From the NCBI GenBank assembly GCA_018268995.1, contig JAFDVL010000050.1:47174-111173 (forward strand): a stretch of DNA of 64,000 nucleotides, read 5' to 3'. The notes beneath the pieces were generated by a model. It searched no databases. It saw only the letters and a list, made by a program, of their open reading frames with translations, and had not been told where the DNA came from. This document shows, piece by piece, positions 28,817 through 36,580 of the stretch. How positions within the stretch are numbered: position 1 is the stretch's first letter; each line of letters opens with the position of its first letter. The DNA comes from Acidobacteriota bacterium. GTDB taxonomy: Bacteria; Acidobacteriota; Blastocatellia; RBC074. The translations under genes were made by a program, and so were the position numbers.

Positions 28817-28857
28817 GTCGTGCCTATCAGGTTGGAAACAATCTTGATAGACACGAC
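28817..28857. terminator. Inverted repeat between mobA and the PEP-CTERM gene
   Basis: Arms GTCGTGCCTATCA (28817-28829) and TGATAGACACGAC (28845-28857) pair over 13 bases with one mismatch and a 15-base loop. The element lies between convergent stops; there is no T tract, so function as a terminator is inferred from position. Confidence 0.5.
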
Positions 28858-28894
28858 GCACGTGTAACCCTGTTCAGAGGCGTTTTGTCTAAAT

Positions 28895-29497
28895 TTAAGT
28901 TCTTCTTGTTTTGGCTCTACGCTGTCTGATGCGCAGCGCCACACCTGTCAGGCCTGTTCCTAATAACAATAGTGTAGCGGGTTCAGGCACTGGCGCAGTT
29001 AGCCCTGGCGCGGAGATGGTGAGCGTATCTGTGGACGTGTACACATTCGTAAAAAGATTCACGTGGGTAAAATCTGTGCCAGTGCCGGTCGCACCTGCGA
29101 AAATTCCTGTGCCGCCCGTGATAAGGTAGCTGATGCTGGCCGTTGCATTGCCTTGTGCATCCGGTGGCGCAAACGCATTGGTAAAGGTCCCGAAGAATTT
29201 GTCTCCGTTGGCAAGCATAAAGGTGAAGGTTCCGGTTCCCGGCAGCGTGCCGTTGGCATTCGGTTTGGTAGGGTCTACGAGGCCAAGACCTTCAAACGAG
29301 AAATTGCCGAAAATGCTGGAGCCACTGCCATTCGCGTTGAAAGCAATAATTGGCGGCGGTGCATTCGGATCAACGATTGACAAGCCTGCGTGCGTAACGC
29401 TGAACGTGATGGAGTCAGCTTTGACCGTGGTGGTCAGCCCAAATCCAAACACTATGAGTCCAAGGCAAATGAACCAGAGCGGGTGAGAGTTGTGCAT
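28895..29497 (-). CDS. PEP-CTERM sorting-signal protein
   Basis: This 200-residue protein is exported by an N-terminal signal (LWFICLGLIVFGFGLTTTVKA) and ends in a PEP-CTERM tripartite tail: VPEPAT, a hydrophobic helix (LLLLGTGLTGVALRI) and a basic end (RQRRAKTRRT). Such tails are processed by exosortase, and the mature proteins are usually surface or matrix components. The middle part is Gly/Thr/Asn-rich beta sequence (GTFTNAFAPPDAQGNATASI, GTGIFAGATGTGTDF) with no catalytic motif. No exosortase gene lies in the window. The ribosome site GAAAGGAAAC precedes the ATG at 29497. Confidence 0.9.
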   Translation of the reverse strand: MHNSHPLWFICLGLIVFGFGLTTTVKADSITFSVTHAGLSIVDPNAPPPIIAFNANGSGSSIFGNFSFEGLGLVDPTKPNANGTLPGTGTFTFMLANGDKFFGTFTNAFAPPDAQGNATASISYLITGGTGIFAGATGTGTDFTHVNLFTNVYTSTDTLTISAPGLTAPVPEPATLLLLGTGLTGVALRIRQRRAKTRRT

Positions 29498-29840
29498 AAA
29501 GTTTCCTTTCGAGTAAAAACAGTCTGGCTGCCGGAGTCAAGACTGCAAATAGTTGAAGCCCTGTGAAAATAATCCTTCGCCAGATTTCTACGGCAAATAA
29601 GCTTTCTGCTTTGCGCCGTTGCTGATAAGCAACGCCCCGTAAATATTTCTTCCGGTATGCGCATCGGTGCGGCCAAGGTATTGCTGAAAGGACGCTGCCC
29701 TCTTACTATGCTCTGCATCATCTTGCTGCTTCCAACTGGAGTTATTTTCACTTTGCGGCGATTGCAGAAGTAACTCCAAGTGGGCCGCAATGTCTTGAAA
29801 AAGACTGGAAATCTTTTTGAAAAAAACTTGGCAGATGCTT
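29498..29840. other. Divergent intergenic region with one stable hairpin
   Basis: This 343-base gap separates the PEP-CTERM gene (leftward) from the winged-helix regulator (rightward) and must hold both promoters. The only clear structure is a perfect 7-base stem CGTTGCT-GATA-AGCAACG at 29617-29634. I see no convincing -35/-10 pair, no sigma-54 site and no coding sequence. Confidence 0.5.
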
Positions 29841-32090
29841 ATGAGCCAGCAACCAACGCTCTGCTATGAATTTGGCCCTTTTCGATTAGACACGGCGCAG
29901 CGCATCTTGTTGCGTGACGGTCAGCACATCTCACTTACACCCAAAGCCTACGAAACCTTATTCGCGCTCGTCGAAAACAGCGGTCGTATCATGGACAAGG
30001 AATATTTGCTCAATCGAGTTTGGCCCGACACGTTTATTGAAGAGATGACGCTGGCGAAAAATATCTCCACGCTGCGTAAGGTGCTCGCCGAAGGCAATGG
30101 AATACGGGAATATATTGAGACTATTCCGAAGCGCGGCTATCGCTTTGCGGCAGAAGTGAAGGCGGTTGAAAATGAAAGCGCCACACTAATCAGGGAGGAG
30201 CAGACTTTCCTGCAAAATGGTGGTGAAGAGGAAAATCTGGCGCTTCGTTCCGTACGGCTGTTGCCCGCCGCAGGAACTGTTCAGGCAAACAATGGGCAGT
30301 ACCATCGAAGTATTCCGACTGAAAAGTCTGGGGAGAACGCGAATGGGTTGCTCCACCCTAAGCGAGCCTTCGTTCTTGGTGGTACAGTGGTGATTCTCGT
30401 TATCATTGGAATTATTTTCGGGAGTCGCCAACGCCAAAATCAATCGAATAATTTGTCAACACAGACGCCGCCGCAAACGGTAAAGCTGCATCCTCTTACT
30501 AACTCCGGCAACATCACAACCGCTGCGATTTCACCCGATGGCAAATATGTGGCGTATGCACGACTGGACAGCGGACAACAGAGCTTGTGGTTGCGACAGA
30601 CGGCAATCGCTAGTCACGTGCAAATTGCGCCACCAGTTCAAGCGAGCTACAGCGGGTTGACCTTCACGCCGGATGGCAACTATCTCTACTACGTCAAAGA
30701 CGCTGCACTCTATCAGATGCCCGTGCTCGGAGGCACAACAAAAAAGCTGATTGCCAAGGTCGCCGGAGCGGTGACCTTTTCCCCCAATGGTCAGCAATTA
30801 GCATTTGTCCGCGACGATCAAAACCAGGGCGAGACAGCAATTATCAAAGTGAATACCGATGGCAGCGGAGAACAAAAACTCGCCCAGCGTCAGCGACCTT
30901 CCTTGATTTTCGGAAGTGCCGCCTGGACTCCCGATGGAGGGAGCATTACGTTTAGCGCCACGAATGCTGATGCCAGTGGCGGACAGGTCAGTTTGTTTTC
31001 TGTGCGGATAGCAGATGGAACAGAAACCGAGCTGACGTCGCAGCGCTGGCGGCATATTCCCAGCCTGGCCTGGCTCGCTGACGCCAGCGGACTGATACTG
31101 ACTGCACGGGATCGAGACTCCGCGGCTGGCTCGCCGTATCAGGTCTGGCATCTCGCTTATCCCAGCGGCGAAGCACGCAGAATTACGAACGATCTTCAGG
31201 GGTATCGTAGCCTCAGTCTGACTGCTGATGCGCAGACGCTCATTACCGTGCAGGAAAATAGATTGATTAACCTTTGGACAACCACGCCAGAAGACCCGGC
31301 ACGCGCTCAGCAAATCGTGGCGAAGATTGGGCCTGACCATGAGCCACACAACATTGGTTGGACGTCAGATGGCAAGATTGTCTATACGTCATCGGCGAAC
31401 GGCAATGAAGATATTTGGCTGACAGAATCTGATGGAAGTAACCTGAAACAGATTACAATGGCACCTCATTCCGACGACAATCCCGCGGCTTCACCGGATG
31501 GGCGTTATATTGTTTTTAGATCGCAGGATCATCGCTCTGGCGCTTCTGCTATTTGGAGAATGGATTCTGACGGAGGAAATCTGAAACAACTGATTGGAGG
31601 GAACTGGCCGGATTGTTCGTCCGATGGACAATGGGTTTTTTATACAACCAATCAGTCGGGGATTTCTACCGTATGGAAAATAGCGATGGAAGGTGGCACG
31701 CCGATCCAACTAACAACCAAACATTCGGTTCGCCCAGCCGTTTCGCCCGATGGAAAAATGTTTGCCTGTCTTTACAAAAAAGACCTTGGAGACGGGCCAG
31801 CGGTTTTGGCGATTATCCCAGCTGAGGGCGGAGAACCAATTCAGTATTTCGAGCACATCCTCACACCCGTACGCTGGACTCCTGACGGGCGTGCAGTGAC
31901 TTACATTGACACTCGTGAAGGTGTTTCAAATCTCTGGAGCCAGCCACTCGCAGGCGGCCCGCTTCGGCCATTGACCAGCTTTCAGTCCGAGACCATTTTC
32001 AGCTTTGCGTGGTCACGCGATGGCAACCGACTTGCGCTAGTTCGCGGTCTCGTGAGCAAAGACATCGTCCTTATCAGCAACTTCAGATAG
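29841..32090 (+). CDS. Winged-helix (OmpR/CadC-type) transmembrane regulator with TolB-like propeller
   Basis: This 749-residue protein joins a cytoplasmic trans_reg_C winged helix (about 8-105; SLTPKAYETLFALVENSGRI, LRKVLAEG, YIETIPKRGYRF) to one membrane helix (about 175-195). An extracytoplasmic WD40/TolB-like propeller follows, with repeated ISPDGKYVAYA-type blades (FTPDGNYLYYV, FSPNGQQLAFV, ASPDGRYIVFRS, VSPDGKMFACL). The CadC-like layout suggests direct signal transfer from envelope to promoter without phosphorylation. This architecture is strongly expanded in Acidobacteria. I use the ATG at 29841; ATG 29835 and TTG 29817 are alternatives and no ribosome site decides. Confidence 0.9.
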   Translation: MSQQPTLCYEFGPFRLDTAQRILLRDGQHISLTPKAYETLFALVENSGRIMDKEYLLNRVWPDTFIEEMTLAKNISTLRKVLAEGNGIREYIETIPKRGYRFAAEVKAVENESATLIREEQTFLQNGGEEENLALRSVRLLPAAGTVQANNGQYHRSIPTEKSGENANGLLHPKRAFVLGGTVVILVIIGIIFGSRQRQNQSNNLSTQTPPQTVKLHPLTNSGNITTAAISPDGKYVAYARLDSGQQSLWLRQTAIASHVQIAPPVQASYSGLTFTPDGNYLYYVKDAALYQMPVLGGTTKKLIAKVAGAVTFSPNGQQLAFVRDDQNQGETAIIKVNTDGSGEQKLAQRQRPSLIFGSAAWTPDGGSITFSATNADASGGQVSLFSVRIADGTETELTSQRWRHIPSLAWLADASGLILTARDRDSAAGSPYQVWHLAYPSGEARRITNDLQGYRSLSLTADAQTLITVQENRLINLWTTTPEDPARAQQIVAKIGPDHEPHNIGWTSDGKIVYTSSANGNEDIWLTESDGSNLKQITMAPHSDDNPAASPDGRYIVFRSQDHRSGASAIWRMDSDGGNLKQLIGGNWPDCSSDGQWVFYTTNQSGISTVWKIAMEGGTPIQLTTKHSVRPAVSPDGKMFACLYKKDLGDGPAVLAIIPAEGGEPIQYFEHILTPVRWTPDGRAVTYIDTREGVSNLWSQPLAGGPLRPLTSFQSETIFSFAWSRDGNRLALVRGLVSKDIVLISNFR

Positions 32091-32113
32091 CCCAACTAAC
32101 TGATCCAGCAACC

Positions 32114-32167
32114 TGCTGCGAACGGGCAGGGGAGCACATCAAAGGCCACCGCACTCCGTTCGCAGCA
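32114..32167. terminator. Inverted repeat between convergent regulator and rne genes
   Basis: Perfect 12-base arms TGCTGCGAACGG (32114-32125) and CCGTTCGCAGCA (32156-32167) are separated by 30 bases. The element lies in the 85-base gap between convergent stops and probably terminates both transcripts. Confidence 0.65.
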
Positions 32168-32175
32168 AAGACGTC

Positions 32176-34821
32176 TTACACCAGCGCAATATCAAATTGC
32201 TCTTGATGAATTGCCGGATCGCTCTTGATCGTGACGACGCCGTTGAAATGGGATTCGATGTCCACAAAGATGTCGCGTTCGGTGGTGCGTAAGGCTTTGG
32301 CAACTTCAGGATTCACACGCAAAATCACTTCGCTTTGATGATCCTGATGTTTGGCCACGCGACGTGCTTCGGCCAGCAATTCATAGCATACGGTCTGCGC
32401 ACTCTTCACCATCCCGCCACCGCCGCAATAGCTGCATGGCGTGCAAAGTGTGCGTTCCAGCGATTGCTTGACGCGTTTGCGGGTGATTGCCACTAAGCCG
32501 AAATCATTGAACTGGAGAATCTTTGAGGGCGATTTGTCATGCCGCAATTCGATTTCCAGGGCTTGCATCACGCGCTGGCGGTTGCGACGCTCTTCCATGT
32601 CAATGAAGTCGAGAATGATGATGCCGCCCAGATCACGCAGCCGAATCTGGCGCGCGATTTCTTTCGCAGCTTCCAGATTGGTTTTGACGATGGTGTCTTC
32701 CAGACGATTTGAACGTCCGACGAATTTGCCAGTGTTCACGTCAATGGCAACCAACGCTTCCGTTTGATTGATGACGATGTATCCGCCGGATTTCAACCAC
32801 ACGCGGGGTTTGACGGCCTTGTCCACTTCGGATTGCACGCCATACTCATCAAGAATCGGATTCTCTTTGGTGTACAGTTTGACGCGATGGATCAGCTTCG
32901 GCGCAAAGCGGTTGACGAAATCAACGATGCGCTCGTATTCAAATTCATTGTCCACGCGAATCGCCGTGAAATCGGATGAAAGCTGGTCGCGCAGGATGCG
33001 TTGCACCAAATCCAAATCACGATGCACAACCGAAGGGGCCTTAGAGCGATCCGAACGGCGGCGCATCTCTGTCCAGGTACGTCCCAGATATTGCACGTCA
33101 TCGCGCAATTCTTCCGTCGTACGTTGCGCGGCGGCAGTGCGCACGATGAAGCCGCCAGGAATGTTGTTTTCCGCGCGCAATTGATTGAGCGTGCGTTTGA
33201 GGCGCTGCCGTTCTTCGTCCGTGCCGATTTTACGCGACACACCAATGTGATCTACGGTTGGCATATAAACCACATAACGTCCCGGCAAAACGATGTGCGA
33301 AGTGATGCGCGCGCCTTTTTGGCCGATTGGTTCTTTGGCAATCTGAACTAATACTTCCTGGCCTTCGCGCAGCAAATCAGAAATCACCGGACGCCCCGGA
33401 CGCATAGACATTGCACTTCCACCCGGTGCTGAGAGCGAAGGCGTCAGGGGTTCCGGTGAGGCTTCTTCTTCTGTTTCTGCACCTTTTTCCTCGCCGCCCC
33501 CCTCTGGAGCAGTACTGTCATTTGGGCCAGGGCGGCGGCGGCGACCACGCCCGCCGCGTCGCGTGGCAAATTCAGCCCGCGATTTCTTCTCGCGAATTTC
33601 AGCGCTGCCTTCTGGGAGTAAGGCCACGGCCTCTTCCCCTTCAGGCGCAACCAAAGCTTGTGATTCTTCTGAAGACTCACTCGCTAAGACAGGTTCCTCA
33701 GCGGAGGGAATAGGCGGCTCGACAATGACTTCAATTCGTTCTTCGCCTTGGTCAATCACGCCTTCATCATCGCTAATGCGCTCAAAGCTATCATCACTTT
33801 GTAGCGCCAGCGATCCAACGTGAACTTCCGGCGTGGGATCAACGGTCAGTTTCACCATCACCAACTCTTCCGGCTGAACAAGAATTCTATCCGCGCGTGC
33901 AGGTGCCAGATCGTCATCGCTGACCCGTTCCATCGGCTCTCCTGGCTCGGATAATGGTGTTGGCTCAAACGTCTGGGGAACCACTGCCACAGTCGCGGCG
34001 GCGGCGGTTTCAGCATCAGCGACAGGTTCTTCAGCTGCGACTGCTGTCACCGACTCTTCCGCCTCAACAACAGGTGCGTCGCCGCGGCTTCGCTTGGTTC
34101 GTGGGCGGCGGCGGCGGCGGCCTGTGGGTTCGTCCTGAATGTCAACGGCTTCGGGTTCTTCTACGGCGGCAGCCACAACTTCTTCCACAGCTTCCGCAGT
34201 CGGAACTTCCTCTTCTTTTACTTCTTCCGGCGCTACATAATGTAAGCGACTCCGCCGCCGATCACGGGCGCTCACGGGTTCGGGTTCCGCGTCTGACACG
34301 GCTTCCAATTCAGCGACCGCTTCAGGTTCGTACTCTGGCTCGCGTTCGATGACGGGTTCCTCGCTAATTTCCTCGATGTGGCTTAAAGCCTCCAGCGTGG
34401 CTTCGTCGTCCTGATCGTCAGTTTCAGAAGGCTCGGCAACCACCGGAACAACGGTCAAGGGGGCACGTTGCGTACGGGTTTTATCTATCCGTTCAGGACG
34501 CTCCGGGCGTTCGGGGCGCTCAGAACGTTCGGGACGAGCAGGGCGGCGATCCTCTCGGCGATCTTCCTGAAATGCGCCTTCAAATTCTTCGTCATCTATA
34601 AAATCGGAAACATATAGAAAGGCATCACGTTCCAGCCCGATGTCCACGAAAGCAGATTGCATGCCGGGCAAAACCTTCATCACTTTGCCCTTGTAAATAT
34701 TGCCAACGATGCCCTGATTCTCGTCCCCGCGTTCAACATAAAATTCGGTAACGACATCGTCTTCGATAATGGCAATTTTCTTTTCTCGCCCATTCAGGCT
34801 AACAATCAATTCTTTGCTCAT
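32176..34821 (-). CDS. rne: Ribonuclease E/G with a large insertion in the S1 domain
   Basis: This is the endoribonuclease that starts mRNA decay and rRNA/tRNA processing. Of 881 residues, 1-78 give the first half of an S1 domain (GNIYKGKVMKVLPGMQSAFVDIG, AFLYVSDF) and 478 onward give its second half (VLVQIAKEPIGQKGARITSH). Between them lie about 395 residues of charged low-complexity sequence: ERP repeats, Glu/Val/Ala-rich runs and RRRRPRTKR-type basic patches. The catalytic core is complete (VAIDVNTGKFVG near 689, IILDFIDME near 737). The zinc-link reads CTPCSYCGGGG (near 792). There is no long C-terminal scaffold, so the insert may take that role. The gene follows a 612-base structured gap. 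Confidence 0.94.
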   Translation of the reverse strand: MSKELIVSLNGREKKIAIIEDDVVTEFYVERGDENQGIVGNIYKGKVMKVLPGMQSAFVDIGLERDAFLYVSDFIDDEEFEGAFQEDRREDRRPARPERSERPERPERPERIDKTRTQRAPLTVVPVVAEPSETDDQDDEATLEALSHIEEISEEPVIEREPEYEPEAVAELEAVSDAEPEPVSARDRRRSRLHYVAPEEVKEEEVPTAEAVEEVVAAAVEEPEAVDIQDEPTGRRRRRPRTKRSRGDAPVVEAEESVTAVAAEEPVADAETAAAATVAVVPQTFEPTPLSEPGEPMERVSDDDLAPARADRILVQPEELVMVKLTVDPTPEVHVGSLALQSDDSFERISDDEGVIDQGEERIEVIVEPPIPSAEEPVLASESSEESQALVAPEGEEAVALLPEGSAEIREKKSRAEFATRRGGRGRRRRPGPNDSTAPEGGGEEKGAETEEEASPEPLTPSLSAPGGSAMSMRPGRPVISDLLREGQEVLVQIAKEPIGQKGARITSHIVLPGRYVVYMPTVDHIGVSRKIGTDEERQRLKRTLNQLRAENNIPGGFIVRTAAAQRTTEELRDDVQYLGRTWTEMRRRSDRSKAPSVVHRDLDLVQRILRDQLSSDFTAIRVDNEFEYERIVDFVNRFAPKLIHRVKLYTKENPILDEYGVQSEVDKAVKPRVWLKSGGYIVINQTEALVAIDVNTGKFVGRSNRLEDTIVKTNLEAAKEIARQIRLRDLGGIIILDFIDMEERRNRQRVMQALEIELRHDKSPSKILQFNDFGLVAITRKRVKQSLERTLCTPCSYCGGGGMVKSAQTVCYELLAEARRVAKHQDHQSEVILRVNPEVAKALRTTERDIFVDIESHFNGVVTIKSDPAIHQEQFDIALV

Positions 34822-34864
34822 CTAGTTCTCCTCGAGAGCGATAGTCAGCGAGCGGGTGTCCAAG

Positions 34865-34881
34865 ACAAAGTGTGACTTTGT
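34865..34881. promoter_or_regulatory. Short palindrome upstream of rne
   Basis: A perfect dyad, ACAAAGT-GTG-ACTTTGT, lies 44-60 bases before the rne start. It could be an operator or an mRNA hairpin in the rne leader. No protein partner is evident. Confidence 0.35.
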
Positions 34882-34926
34882 GACCTGATCATCAACCACT
34901 TCAACTAAACTATCTGTCAAATTCAA

Positions 34927-35295
34927 AGCTCCGCTCGTAAGCGGAGGCAAAATCCAATAAAAAAGCCTACCGCACAGCAACGGTTGTTTTCGGGGAGCGC
35001 CTGAGGCGCGCGGACAACACAACAACCTGCTCACTAGGCAGTAAGCCAATAGAATTACTATTTTTTTTGCGAGACCAATAAGAGAAGATTCGGTCAGTTC
35101 TCACTTGGCGGGTTAAGCGGTAACGCCTGCTCAAATCCAAGCCAAAGTGATAATGCCCCTCTCTCTCGCTCATTGGTTGAACGAAAGTAGCGTTCGCCCT
35201 CACGCCAGATAACAAATCAGCGCGAGGCCACGCCCATGAGGTTTTCATTGAGGAACCTGTTCTCGTGAACTGAAGCTAGAACCAAGTGAGAAGAG
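34927..35295 (-). ncRNA. Candidate structured RNA or long rne leader
   Basis: The gap between rodA and rne (34822-35433, 612 bases) has no credible gene but is rich in pairing segments. A closing stem joins CCAAGTGAGAA (35282-35292) to TTCTCACTTGG (35098-35108). Inside it are GAACG/CGTTC and AGGTT/AACCT hairpins. A second block (34965-35039) nests GCCTA/TAGGC, GGTTGTT/AACAACC and GCGCCTGAGGCGC, and on the minus strand ends in TTTTTT (34964-34959). A further hairpin CTCCGCT-CGTA-AGCGGAG lies at 34929-34946. The minus strand is favoured because rne follows and the T run fits. It lacks recognisable RNase P, tmRNA or SRP RNA signatures. The boundaries and strand are my inference. Confidence 0.35.
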
Positions 35296-35433
35296 CAAGA
35301 CAACCAGCCATCCTCCACAACTATTCAGGCTACAGTTCAGCGGCAAGCAATGGATGAGAGGACTCACAACATTGCTCACAAAGAAACGCTCGCTTGAACG
35401 TTTCGGTTAATTTCTTCTTCATCATTCAGCCAG

Positions 35434-36534
35434 TTAATTAACAAACCGGCGCAAGCGCACGCTCAGGCACAGCCCTAGAGCAAAGAGCGTCGCCAAAATA
35501 GAAGTCCCGCCGTGACTCATCAGCGGCAAGGGGATGCCCATAATCGGCAAAAGCCCAAGCACCATCCCAACACTGATGGCAACGTGATACAGCAACAGGC
35601 CTGTATATCCTGCGGCCAGCAAGGTTCCCTCGCGGTCGCGCGACTGCTGCGCGGTTTGTACCAACCGCCAAATGATGACTAAGTAAGCGCCAAGGGCGAG
35701 GCTGCAACCGAGAAACCCGGTTTCCTCACCCGCAATTGTGAAAATAAAATCGGAATGCACTTCCGGCACGAACCCGAGTGGCCCTTGTGTGCCGCTGCCA
35801 ATCCCTTTGCCATAAGGCCCCCCGGAGCCGATGGCAATGTAAGATTGCTCATTCTGATAGCGATACCGCTTGGCCGCCAGTTCCGGCCAATAGACCGCTT
35901 TAATGCGTTCTGCCTTATAGCTGGTGCTATTTTTAATAGACGGGATCGCCAAATAACCCGCTAAAATAACAACGGCGAATCCAGCTAAAATCCAACTCCA
36001 GCGTAAGCCGCAAACAAAAAGCAACACGACAAAGAACGAAATATAACTGAGCGTGCTTCCGGTATCCCCTTCCAGATAAACCAACACTGTTGGCACGATC
36101 CAGATTAAGCCCGCTGTAAAAATCGTCTTGAGGCGTAAAGGACGTTCGCGGACATCTGAAAAAAACCGCACGAGCATCATCAAGGTAAAAATCTTGGCCA
36201 ATTCGGAAGGTTGCATCCCACCCAGTGGACCGAGTTTGAGCCAATTTTTATTGCCATTGATGGTCTCGCCAAACAACAACACCAGAATCAGAAGAAAGAT
36301 GCCGAGCCCATACAAATACGGCGCAAGACCGAAGATGCGATTGTAATCCATCTTCGTCACAATGAACATGACGATCAGCCCCAGCACCATTGCCACGATT
36401 TGCTTGCGCCAAAGAGAGGAATCGTTGGGTTTCGCGCTATGGATTTGCACAATCCCGAAGGCCATCAACCCTATGATTAATAGGAATGAAAGCCAATCAA
36501 AGTCTCGAATAAATCTCGGATTCGGTGCAAGCAT
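35434..36534 (-). CDS. rodA: Rod-shape determining peptidoglycan polymerase RodA
   Basis: RodA is the SEDS-family glycosyltransferase that polymerises lipid II during elongation, in partnership with PBP2. The 366-residue protein has about ten membrane segments. SEDS signature segments are visible: NGNKNWLKLGPLGGMQPSELAKI, VYLEGDTGST (catalytic Asp), GSGGPYGKGIGSGTQ...FVPEVHSDFIFTIAGEE, and the closing GIPLPLMSHGGTSI. The ATG at 36534 lies 47 bases after the mrdA stop. It is the last gene of the leftward mreBCD-mrdA-rodA run, with the long rne-proximal gap behind it. Confidence 0.95.
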   Translation of the reverse strand: MLAPNPRFIRDFDWLSFLLIIGLMAFGIVQIHSAKPNDSSLWRKQIVAMVLGLIVMFIVTKMDYNRIFGLAPYLYGLGIFLLILVLLFGETINGNKNWLKLGPLGGMQPSELAKIFTLMMLVRFFSDVRERPLRLKTIFTAGLIWIVPTVLVYLEGDTGSTLSYISFFVVLLFVCGLRWSWILAGFAVVILAGYLAIPSIKNSTSYKAERIKAVYWPELAAKRYRYQNEQSYIAIGSGGPYGKGIGSGTQGPLGFVPEVHSDFIFTIAGEETGFLGCSLALGAYLVIIWRLVQTAQQSRDREGTLLAAGYTGLLLYHVAISVGMVLGLLPIMGIPLPLMSHGGTSILATLFALGLCLSVRLRRFVN

Positions 36535-36580
36535 AGCTTTGGTGAAACTATTAGCGGCTAGTCAATCTGCCTAGCAGTTT

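Noticed and set aside
34927..35295. RNase P RNA, tmRNA, SRP RNA or 6S RNA in the rne upstream gap
   Set aside because: I find no GAGGAAAGTCC/ACAGAA pair of RNase P, no tRNA-like ends or tag codons of tmRNA and no SRP tetraloop pattern. A 6S-like fold is not excluded but nothing specific supports it.
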